DNA from: Pyropia yezoensis
Taxonomy: Eukaryota; Rhodophyta; Bangiophyceae; Bangiales; Bangiaceae
NCBI GenBank assembly: GCA_009829735.1
Contig: CM020620.1
Coordinates: 8,200,545 to 8,264,544, forward strand
Direction: 5' to 3'
Length of the DNA stretch: 64,000 nt
The position numbers were made by a program, and so were the translations under genes. This document shows positions 33,175-42,975 of this stretch, piece by piece. Position 1 is the first letter of the stretch. Every line of letters starts with the position of its first letter. The notes below the pieces were generated by a model. That model saw only the letters and a list, made by a program, of their open reading frames with translations. It made no database searches and was not told the DNA's origin.

Positions 33175-36129
33175 TCAAGAGGTCCACACCGAGTTGAGTT
33201 CGGTACGTGAGGCATGGTACCACCGCCGGCTGCAGCTGCAAAAAGAAAAAACACCAAAAGAAGAAAACAAGCACGCCGAGCCGTCCCCAACCCCCCTCGG
33301 AGGGCTCGTGCACTCCGTGCCGGTTTTCGCTGCCACCGCCCACCGTGCCTGCGGGCATGGGATGCCGGGATCCCCTGCTCCCCCCCCCCACCCTCGGGCC
33401 GGCGGCTTTTCCCCCCCCCCCCCCACCCCCACCCGCCGGTCGCGGATGCTGGCCTTGCACAGAGGGCACCGGACGTTGGTGCGGAGCCACGGCACGACGC
33501 AGCCAGTGTGGAAGAGGTGCCCACACCCGAGCACCGTTACCGCCTCGCCGCTCGCGTACACGTCGAGGCAAATGGAGCACTCCATCCGCCCGCCGCCAAC
33601 ACTGACGAGGCCGCCCTCACCGTCGACGCCGCCGGCGGGTGCTCCCGGCGCAGACGCGCCGCCGCCCGCTCGACGGGCAGCGGCGACCGCCGCGGGCAGG
33701 ACCACCCCATCCTCGTCAGCCACCGAGCCATCCGCCTCACCGTCGCCGCCGCCGCCACCACTGCCGCCGCCACGGTCGGGGGCGCCGGTGGTGGAGCCCT
33801 CGGCGGGCCCCGCCCCCTCCGCCCCCGCCGAGGCCAGCGCGTCGGCGTTGTCCCCCCGCGCGCCCGGCCTGGCACTGCCGTCGCCCTCCTCCTCGAGTTC
33901 CCCCCCCGTCCTCCCCGGCACGCGCGACGAGCGTGCTGCGGACGCAGCCTGCCGCCGCTGCCGCTGCTGTCGCAACAGCGCCTCAACCGTGACGGCAACG
34001 GCACCAAAGCCACTGCCGAGGACCCCCACGCCCAGACGCCCGATTTCCTCCTCTGTGGCGCCACGTCCCCCCCCACTGCCACCAACCCCCCCACGGCGTC
34101 GGAGGAAGAGCGGCCCGTCACGAACGAGGTCATACCCCTCGGGGGCGGCCGGCCGTCGCCGTGCCGACCGCGTGGCGGCCGCCACCTCACGTGTAAAGGC
34201 AGCGTTCATCAGTGACACAACGTCGGCATAGTCGCGCACCTCCCGCCCGGGGCCAGACACTGCTGCCGCCTCCGCCGACGCGTCCCCACCCCGCACAATC
34301 GCACGGCGGCGCGTAAGGTCGGCTGCCGCGGCCGCGGCGGCCGCCACACGGGCCGCCTCGTCGTGGGCGGCGAGCGCGCGTGCCTCCTCTGCAGCCTGCA
34401 TCAACGCCGCGACAGTGGCATCGTCGGGTAGGTGAGCACCCCCGGCGCCCCCGGCGCCCACCGCGCCCAGCCGCAGAAAGCGGGAGGCCATCGATTGTTC
34501 AGACGAGACGGGCAGCGGCAGCCGCGCCATCGAGATGCCCGACCGCAACGTGTGGCCGCCATCATCAGCACGCGGTGGGGGGGCTGCGCGGGAGGGCATT
34601 GAGGGCATGCTGGGCGGGGGGGGGGTGAACGAGGTGGGAAGAAAGGCCAGCCGTCTGGCCAGCCGGGACCGCCGCCGCCGGGCAGACGGCTCCGCGCCGC
34701 TAAATGTGGAGCTGCCGCCAATGCTACTGCTGTTGCCACTGCCGCCGCCCGGGGGGGGGGTCCGCGCCGACGGCGGGGGGGGGCTCCCCCACAGGGCAGT
34801 CGGACTGCCGCTTCTCGGCCACGCCGAGCCGGCGCCGCCGCCAGCGGCGGTACCCATCCCCGCCTCGTCGTACAGGGACGGCGCCGACGCAGATGACAGC
34901 AGGCGGCCACGCGTCAAAGCCGACGGCGGCGGCGGCGTCGTTGCTGAGGTGCGGCCAAAAAACAGGCGCCGCAGCCGCGAACGGGTGGAGGTGGAGGTGG
35001 CGTGGCCCGCGGCGGTCGGCACGTCCAGTGGGGTGGGCAGCAGCGGCAGCGACATGGCGGCGGACTCGGTGACCGCCGGTAGCTCCGTAGCTCCCGCTGA
35101 TTCTGACGGGGGGATGTGCGACGACGACGGCCGCCGCCGGCGAGGGGTGGTGGCCCCGCTGCCGCTGCAACTGCCGCTGCAACTGCAGTCGTTACTGCCG
35201 CCGTGCACCGCCGACGCACCCGCGTCCAGGGGCGCCGTCGCACCTGCAGCGGCCGACCCCGCGACGGGGGCAGCGTCGTCGGCGGCAGCGGCGGCACTCG
35301 CAGGGGCGATGGCGGAGGTGGTCGGTGCCGACTCCATGGCCGCCGCCTCGAAAGGCGCGGTAGGCCCCGCGGAGGTGTCGGCAGCGGCGGCCGGCGGCCC
35401 AGCCGGGGGGGGTGCCGCCTGCCAAGCCCCCGCCGCCGCTGCGGCCGCTGCCGCTGCCTCGGGCGGCCCCCGCGCCAGGGCACCCCCACCCCCGGCCCGG
35501 GCGGGCGCAGAGCCGCCACCCAACGTCCAGCTCCCGTCTGTATCGGCGGCAGCAGAGGCGGCGGCGGCGGCGGCGCCTTCGCTGCCGCCACCACCCGACG
35601 CGCCGCCTGACGACGTGTCGCCCGTTCCGGAGGCTGCGTCAGCGGAAAGCAGCGACAGTCCGTCCAGCGGCGGCTGTAGCGGTGGCGGCGGTGGTGGCGG
35701 TGGCGGCGGCGACGGCGGAGGCGCTGTCGTTGGCAGTGGAGGTGACGCCTGCCCCCACCCCCCCGTCGGGTCGTCCTCCCCCACCTCCCGCGGCGGCGGA
35801 GGGGACAACGGCTTAGTCGCTCCTGCCGCGGGCGCGCCGCCCACCGGCAGCAACGGCGGCGAAGCGAGGGAAGGGAGCGGAGGGGAGGGAGGAGGGCAGC
35901 CGCACGGAGGATGAACCCCGCCAGAGGCGGCGACAACGTCAGCGGCAGCAGCGGCGGGGTCGGCGGTGGCGGTGGCAGCGTCAGCGGTAACAGTGGCAGA
36001 GACCGCCCCAGCTGGCGTCCCCGCCGGCGGGGTGCCCCTCCGCGATGGCGTCTGGATCCCTGGCGGCATGGTGGCGGGGGCCACCGAGGGCGTAACGACG
36101 TGGGGATCAGCCACGCGATCCACTGCCAT
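33175..36129 (-). CDS. Large RING-H2 finger protein, probable E3 ubiquitin ligase
   Basis: The 984-residue frame begins at an ATG. Its only recognisable domain is a C-terminal RING-H2 finger with ligands C851, C854, C869, H871, H874, C877, C888 and C891, plus the conserved W881 before the last Cys pair, the residue E2 enzymes usually contact. An E3 ubiquitin ligase role is inferred from this family. The first 850 residues are mostly low-complexity Pro, Ala, Gly and Ser. The exceptions are a segment with DYADVVSLMNAAFTREVAAA and EGYDLVRDGPLFLRRR near residues 640-690, and an Arg-rich patch around RLRRLFFGRTSAT. No transmembrane segment is obvious. The ~90 residues after the RING pass through long C and G runs, so the C-terminus and stop are uncertain. 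Confidence 0.75.
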   Translation of the reverse strand: MAVDRVADPHVVTPSVAPATMPPGIQTPSRRGTPPAGTPAGAVSATVTADAATATADPAAAAADVVAASGGVHPPCGCPPPSPPLPSLASPPLLPVGGAPAAGATKPLSPPPPREVGEDDPTGGWGQASPPLPTTAPPPSPPPPPPPPPPLQPPLDGLSLLSADAASGTGDTSSGGASGGGGSEGAAAAAASAAADTDGSWTLGGGSAPARAGGGGALARGPPEAAAAAAAAAGAWQAAPPPAGPPAAAADTSAGPTAPFEAAAMESAPTTSAIAPASAAAAADDAAPVAGSAAAGATAPLDAGASAVHGGSNDCSCSGSCSGSGATTPRRRRPSSSHIPPSESAGATELPAVTESAAMSLPLLPTPLDVPTAAGHATSTSTRSRLRRLFFGRTSATTPPPPSALTRGRLLSSASAPSLYDEAGMGTAAGGGAGSAWPRSGSPTALWGSPPPPSARTPPPGGGSGNSSSIGGSSTFSGAEPSARRRRSRLARRLAFLPTSFTPPPPSMPSMPSRAAPPPRADDGGHTLRSGISMARLPLPVSSEQSMASRFLRLGAVGAGGAGGAHLPDDATVAALMQAAEEARALAAHDEAARVAAAAAAAADLTRRRAIVRGGDASAEAAAVSGPGREVRDYADVVSLMNAAFTREVAAATRSARRRPAAPEGYDLVRDGPLFLRRRGGVGGSGGGRGATEEEIGRLGVGVLGSGFGAVAVTVEALLRQQRQRRQAASAARSSRVPGRTGGELEEEGDGSARPGARGDNADALASAGAEGAGPAEGSTTGAPDRGGGSGGGGGDGEADGSVADEDGVVLPAAVAAARRAGGGASAPGAPAGGVDGEGGLVSVGGGRMECSICLDVYASGEAVTVLGCGHLFHTGCVVPWLRTNVRCPLCKASIRDRRVGVGGGGEKPPARGWGGGAGDPGIPCPQARWAVAAKTGTECTSPPRGVGDGSACLFSSFGVFSFCSCSRRWYHASRTELNSVWTS

Positions 36130-38756
36130 TCAGGGGAAGGCGGAAGGGGGAGGCGGATGGAACAAGGGGGGGTACGTGAGTGACTGCAAGGTCCGGATGG
36201 GGATAGGGAGCGAGGGGGCGTCGGGGAAGCGTGGGAGGGGCGCGCAGAGAGGGAGAGAACAAGGAGAGGGGTGGTGTTGAGACTGGGGGTTTGGTGGGGT
36301 GCAGCGTGCGGAGCGCGAGCAGCGCTTCGGCCCTAACCGCCCAGAGCCGGGTCGGCCAACGGGCCCGGCCGATTGGCAGGCCACGAGGAGGGGCGCCGGC
36401 AGGGGCGCGAGGCCCGCCCTCTGGTGGGAGTTCTGTAAGACGAAAGAGGCATGTCGTATGCACAGAATTCATGGGGCATCGGGGTCTGAACCAATGAATC
36501 GCCGCCCCCTCTACATCCAACGTTCTGTTTGGGTCGGGAAGCAAACAGGCAAGAGTTGAGCCGCCACGCGGCAGCGGCGGCGGCGGCGTCGGCGGCGACG
36601 GCTGCCGCGGGCCTCCTACAATACAGACAGCCAGCGGGGCGCCACTCGCACGCGCGGCGGGGCCACCACTGCGTGGTGCTTGAGGGTGAGGATAGGGGTG
36701 GGGAGGGAGGGGGTGGTGGCGACGGAAGCGGGAAGCGCTTCCCCCTGATCTAGCTCGAAGCCCGTTCCCGCCAACTGGAGGGGCCTTGCGGGGGGTCCAG
36801 GCGGGACTGTAGCCGCGGAGGGGTGACGCTGGCTGGTCAAGGGGGGTCACGCGGCGGTCACAACGCGCGTCGTCCCAGGAGAGCAGGTCGCGAGGGCGGG
36901 GGCGGTGCCACGCACTAGCCGAGATGCGGATGGTTACAGACATACATACATAGAGGCGGGTGATGTGAAGAAGTACAGTAGTCAAGGTTGTGCGCAGTGT
37001 GCAGCAAGCCAGCCTCACTTTCATTCAATGGGTGTCCATCTTTCGTCTTTGTCGGTCAGAACTTTCTCTTTTTCCTATTTGTTACGTAGATAACTACGAG
37101 AACTCTTGACGGCCGGAAATATATATAATAAGTAAGGTGGGCCCTCGTGTTGGGGGGGATGAACACGAAGTAGGCAGAGGGAGGGCGCCGCGCAGTGCCC
37201 CTTAAACCGACATCTCGGAAACCGTGCGTAATCGATGTTTTGGTGTTGTGCGGATCGTTGTGATCCCTCCCAGAGCATCATTCGTCCCCGTTTTCCCCCT
37301 CTTTTTCTACACAAGCTTGTGTAGCCGCGGCGGGGTCACCGTTGTGAGCCTCCCTCAGTGGGGGTGAAGCGCAACGGCCTGTGCTCCACGATGGTACCAC
37401 TGCCACAAGTAGCGGTGACCCCGAAGAATATGCACAAGCGCTTCCATACGGTGGGAAGCCAGCGGCGCGCAAGAGTTTGCTGGAGTGTCTGCTCAAATCA
37501 ACATGGATTGCGGGGGGCAGTGTGCTTCAGGCGCATCTTACCTACCCGCGGGGGCTACTGGGCTCACTTATGGGGTTTTGAGCAGTTCTCTGCCAGCTCA
37601 TTGGATGCCTTTGTGGTTTCCGATACGCCACGCAACAATTACCATCCTTCCAGACAGGCCGCCCAACAAGAGATGCGGCGCGCCTTGTTGACGACTGCAA
37701 CGCTTGCTGAATTTCGGATGTGCGAAGAGACCTCCGCAAGCTGTTCAACAAGAAAACGCACCGAATCGGGCGTTGCGCGCGACGTCGGGAATTAGGGCAC
37801 TGCGCTGAGGGGTGACTTAAATACCTTGTATCTTCGTAACGTACACGCCGCTGTTGGCGGTGATGTCCGCCGACAGCAGTTCCACCACATCATGTCGTTC
37901 GTGGGCTATGGGCGGACGGCCTAGTGCGGAAAACGGTGCCCGCCGCGGACACATCTTCAGCAGTTTATGACCAGGAAGCCGGCCTTTCCTCACATAAGTT
38001 GGGTTCAGCACGATTGTATTGGCAGCGGGGGCGGCGGCAGTGGTGGTGGCGGTTGCGCACCCAGTATGACGGCTGGCATCGGGAGAGTTGCGAACTACAC
38101 GGCTTCACACCCCCGCCTCCAGATTCATTGCCCTTTGACCCTCCCCTCGGAGTCTATCCAAGTCACTCTGAGCCTCAGTTGTGGACACCATCACCCAGTT
38201 GATCTGTCCCTACATCTATGTCTACTCCCGTCAATTGAATCCTTTCCCATCGCGGATGTCGCCGCCAGCGCAGCAAAGTGCGGGTTTTGCTGTCCACCTT
38301 CGTACTCTCTGCAACGCCATTGTCTTACGTCTATTCCCTCTTTAGGAGACCTCGGTTCAAATCGAGTACCATCCCGCTGAGAGTGACGTTCTTTTTTTCC
38401 ATCTATCTAGATATCTAGATATGTGACCGCCGATGACAGTGCGGAGAACCAGCTGGAAATTCTTTTTTTTTCCAGCCTCAAAGGGATCTTCAATGGCAAC
38501 ACGATGGGATGCTGGCATGCCGCGTGGGTCAATATTGTCGTACATCTGGTCAGCCACTCAGTGGTCTTTTTGCTGACATGGTTGGTTGCAAGCAAGCCAC
38601 CCTGCTGCCGCCTTTTCGATTGATGTTCTCGCCAACGGCATCCAGAAGAGCACGTTGTTGCACATCGAATCAGAGTAAAAGGTATACTACAGCAAAGGGG
38701 AAAAAAATAACCATCTAACAGTGGCCCTCCACGGACGTAACCCCACGACGCCCTAC
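36130..38756. other. Intergenic region, promoter side of the RING gene and 3' side of the Mg transporter
   Basis: No open frame here has a recognisable domain or normal coding character over a useful length. The sequence becomes less GC-rich between about 37,000 and 38,720. It holds a short ATCTAGAT-type simple repeat near 38,400-38,420 and a poly-T run near 38,463. The 5' UTR and promoter of the RING gene are expected in its first several hundred bases. Confidence 0.5.
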
Positions 38757-40709
38757 TCAGCGGGTAGTGTACAGCCCACGGCGCTTGAGGAAGTTCAGCG
38801 TCGCCCACGAGGCACCCACCACAAACAGTAGGATGGACAAGGAAACGGCGAGGAAGTACCAGTGACTGTTGGGGCTCTCGAAGGCGGCGATGGGGAGGTT
38901 CATCCCAAGCACCCCCGCAACCACCGAGCCAACGGTGAACGTGAGGGACACCACAGACAGTGCCGTTTCGATCATCAGCAACCGGTTGCGGAGGGTGTCG
39001 AGGTGAATGGCGGCCAGGTCCTCCGTGTCCTCCACGGCAGCCTCCAGCAGCTCCGCGCGGTTGGTCACGTCGTCCACCACCTGGAGGTAGGCCTCGAGCA
39101 TGATTTCCACCTCGTCATGGTCGCCCGCCGCGCGGCCACCGCCACCGCCACCACCGCCGCCTCCGCCGCCGCCGCCACCGGCGTCACCGTCAATCCGGGT
39201 ATCCCCGCCTTCACCCCCACGAATGCTGCCGCCCCCACCATCACCTCCCGTCCCGCTACCAACGCCGCCACTATCGCCCAGCCCACCCCTCCCCCTACTA
39301 CCATCGCGTCCCTCCCTCCCAACCCCCCCGCCGGCGTCGCTCCCCCCCCCTCCACCACTGCGGGCACCCCCACCCCGCGGCCCCTCCCCATGGCCATGCT
39401 TCTCCGTCAAATACATGTTGGCCATGTCCTCGTCTTCGTCCAAGACCTCTTGGAGAACGTGTTGGAGCTTTTGAGAGCGTGCGTGGAAGTGGTTGAGTGC
39501 CTGCTTGTTCACCCGCAACGCCTCGAGGGCCGTCGTTGTCAGCCGCGTGGGCAACGTGTGCAGTCCAGTGCTGATGCGCGGCTCCAGCGCTTCCCAGTCT
39601 CGCTCCAGTACGTCCACAATGTGCGCGAGGACGCCCTCCAGAGCGCGTAGTTCAAAGGGGGCAGTGCCATTCCCGCCTCCGCCGCCGTCCGCACCCCTGC
39701 CGCCGCCGCTCCCGCCGCCGCCGCCGCCGCCGCCGCCGACCCCTTCCTCGCCCCGTCCTGGACCACCGTCCCCCCCCCCGCCACGATCGCCCATCCCTTT
39801 GACACCATTGGGCAGTCCGCCATTCCCGTCTCTCTCCACCCCCTCCTCCCCATTTCGCTTACCAGCCCCCCCCCCGTCACCCAGCGACATGAGACTCACC
39901 CCCCCGTCTGACAGAATGGACGCCCGGATAGCGGGTACCGCCGCCCGCACCGCCGCGTGCGTCGGGTTGAAAAGGAACATCTTGTTGTGAAGGATGAGGG
40001 CGCGCACCGCATCAAGACTCACCACCAGCGCGGAATGCCGGACCCACAGCGCCGGCTTGGCCGTAAAAGCCGGATCCACCTGCCGAATGTCCCGCGCCTG
40101 AAGGGCGTTGCGGAGGTAGTTACGAAGACCCTTGCGGCTGCTCTTGATGCCCACACGGGATGCAAAGGCACGCATCTCGGCGCTGGCCTCGTTCTCCGCT
40201 AGCATCCAGTCGCCAATCTGCTTGGGCGACGGCACCGCCTGCGGAAGGGTGCTGCGGGCCTCAGACAAAAGCTGGGAGCGGGTCATCTGCCTGCGACGCA
40301 TGCGGCCGTGGAGGTCAATCTGAAGGCACTCGAGGGAGTTGGCGTAGCGCGTGCCATAGTTGCCCTCCCCGGGAAGGGACGCAAGGAAGGCCTCCGTGTC
40401 CATGTCCTCCAGCTCCTCCTCCCCGCCATGGCCGCTACCGCCACCGCAACCACCACCGCCGCCTCCGACGCCGCCACTCCCACCGCCGCCACCACCGCTG
40501 CCGCCCCCGACGCTGCCGCCCCCACCGACATGCCGCCCGTCGTCGTGGCTTGAGCGGGGCGCGGGGGAGGAGCCCATGAAGCTGTCGACACTGCCACGAC
40601 CCACCCCGGTGGGCGCGCCTGCGGCCGCATCTGTGTAGCCAGCTGCGCCGGCAACGCCCCCCCCGCGGCCCGCAAAGCCACCGCCCTCGCCGTCGCCGCC
40701 GCCACCGCC

Positions 40710-40740
<31 letters not shown>

Positions 40741-41705
40741 CCACTGCCGCGCGCGTCCACCGCCGACTCGCCCAGCGACAGCGGCGGCAGCGCTGCACCG
40801 AGCGGCGGACTGGTGGGCGGCGATGCTGGCCGCATGCCGGTGGACCCCGACGGCTCCCGCCTGAGGCCCGCCGCCGCCTCCCGCTCCATCTCAAGGTACT
40901 GGGTAAAGGTGACCGCGTCGACGGCGGCGGCCAGGCGTCCCGCCGGGCCTGCCGACAAGGGTGCATCGCCGCTGCCGCCCGCCCCCGATCCCATCCCACC
41001 CCCACCGCCGACGCCGCCGTCGACCCCCCCGCCGCCGCCACCACCACCACCACCCCCCCCACCACCGCCGCCGCCACCGCCACCACCGCTGCCGCCCACC
41101 CCGGACAGTCCCCCCGCGGCCCACAGTGTGGAGAGGGGCACCAGCACGGGCGACGGTGCCGTAGAGAGGTCGCTGGCCGTCGATGTTGCCGAGGGGGTCT
41201 CCCGCGGAAACGCGGCGGAAAGAAGGGTCAAGTCCGACTCGGACGCGGCCTTGACCAGGGGGGATGCGGACACTGTCGGCCGCGCCATCAGCGCAGGCGA
41301 GGCAGGGGGTGGCAATGACGAACTGCCGCCGTCGCCATCGCCATCGCCACCACTGCCACCGCCACCGCCACCGCCACCGCCACCGCCACCGCAACTGCCA
41401 CCGCCACCGCCACCGCCACCGCCACCGCCACCACCGTCCATGACGCGCCGCACCAGCCCGTCTGGGTAGGAAACCGAGACCGGCATGGCCGCCGCGTCAG
41501 ACCGTCCAGCGGCCGTCGCCGGCGGCGGGGGCGCAGAGCCCGCCGCCCGCGGGGCGTCGGCCCATCGAGGCACCCGCGGGGGCGGCCCGCCGGGCGGGGC
41601 AGGAGGTCCGCCGACCGGCGACGGCGACGGCGCCGGCGGTGGCGGCGACGGCGGCGGTGACGGCGGCGATGACGGGGACGGCGGGGACGGCGGCGGGGGA
41701 GCCAT
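38757..41705 (-). CDS. CorA-superfamily Mg2+ transporter of MRS2/ALR type
   Basis: The 982-residue protein should move Mg2+ across a membrane as an oligomeric channel. The C-terminus has the two-helix CorA signature: TM1 at about 912-933, the GMN motif at residues 934-936 (GVLGMNLP), a short loop, and TM2 at about 950-970 (HWYFLAVSLSILLFVVGASW). Upstream are MRS2-like blocks LQARDIRQVDP and VRHSALVVSLDAVRALIL, and a long helical region ending NRAELLEAAVEDTEDLAAIHLDTLRNRLLMIETALS. The first ~450 residues and several internal loops are Pro- or Gly-rich low complexity, far beyond the usual 400-500 residue length, so the start at 41705 is uncertain. The location (mitochondrion, plastid or vacuole) cannot be told. 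It is divergent from the RNR gene. Confidence 0.88.
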
Positions 41706-42975
41706 TGGCTGGTGGCGCCGGCGCCGCTGGCAGGCGGCGGGGGCGGCGGTCGGGGCTCCCCCACCGGCCCGACACCGACGGTGGCGGGGGGGGTGGCGGC
41801 GGCGGGCAGCGGGCGCGGGGCCGCCTCATCGCCGCGCGGGGGCGGCCAGGCGGGGGGCGGGCGCGTCTGCTGCTGCCAGGGGTGCACTCCGGGGACGCTG
41901 CGACGAAACGGGGTGGGGGGGGGGCGGGGGGAAGGGGAGCGAGCAAAAGAGGCGGACACGGGGAGGCGGGGGGACGGGGCGGGCCAGGGAGCGGGGGCGA
42001 GCAGAGGCCGGCAAGCGAAGGCCGCGCGCGGCGACGCGACGCCCCGGCAAGCTGCCCAGGAGCACCCCGTGCCTGCCCGCGACCGCGCTCGCGGTGGTCG
42101 TCGTCCTCGTCGTGGGGGCCTGTGGTGCACAGCAGAGGGAACGCGCCGCGACACCTTCACCACGCGCTTCGAGGCCACGTGGATGAGAGGGCCAATGGAC
42201 GCGTGGGAATTCCATCTTGTTTCCATCGTAATGCGGGCATCCTTCAGATGCCAAGGGGAATGGAAAGCACACTTCTTGCACTTGATGCCATATGTGGCGG
42301 CTCCCTCCATACAAGCAGTCGTCGGATGCACGGGTGCTCCCTTTCTCGGTGGCCTCGCTGCCGGTGGCCCCCCCCCCCCGCTCCCAAGCGCAACGCCGGG
42401 GGGGGAGGGTGCGTGGGACTCCCAGACCACCCCCCTCCCACGATGCCATTCCGCTCAGACGGGGCGGACGCGCACAGCCGATCCTCCGGCGCGGACGCCG
42501 CGGCGGGAAAAGGGGCGTCGCCGACGCGCCACCGCCGGCGCGGCTTTTTTTTTGGCGCGCGCCGGCTGGCGCCCGAGTTTGCCCGTCGCCCCCCAAGAAC
42601 CCCACCCCGCTCCCCACGTGCTGCACACGACCCTCCCGGCTGTGCTCCGTACTTCAACTGCCTCGCACGCGTCCACCGCCACGGCAACGGCAACGGTGGT
42701 GGCTCTGGCAACGGCACGCCCACCTCCGACCCCCCCTCCTCCACCTCCATCTGCGCCGCGACTTAGTGCCACTGCGCCGGGGCTGCAGTCCGCGGCTGCC
42801 TCTCCCGCCGCGTCCGAGCCGCGCCACCCCCGCCTGCGCTGCTCTCCCCCCGCTCCTCCCACGACCATCTGGCGCCGTCGCCGTCTGGGGCTGCTGCGCG
42901 CTGCTGCTGCTGAGGGTGGCTGCTGGGCTTACATCCCCTCCCCCCCTCCTTGCCTTCCCCCCCCTGTCGCCCGCC
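41706..42975. other. Divergent intergenic region between the Mg transporter and RNR1
   Basis: About 1.27 kb separates the two divergent starts and must hold both promoters and 5' UTRs. An open frame in phase with RNR1 begins at 42292 but encodes Pro/Arg/Ala-rich sequence unlike any RNR N-terminus. I saw no convincing TATA box. Confidence 0.5.

Noticed and set aside
23464-34022. Biological segmental duplication of the retrotransposon, transposase and RING gene
   Set aside because: The breakpoint is a 500-N placeholder and differences are homopolymer indels concentrated at contig ends; an unmerged overlap is simpler. Not excluded without reads.
34535-35914. 459-codon plus-strand frame inside the RING gene region
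   Set aside because: It is antisense to the RING gene and mirrors its Ala/Gly-rich codons; only the minus frame contains a domain.
42292-42975. N-terminal extension of RNR1 by 228 codons
   Set aside because: The extension is open but Pro/Arg/Ala-rich and unlike any RNR; the ATP-cone start at 42976 has a good start context and gives the normal length.
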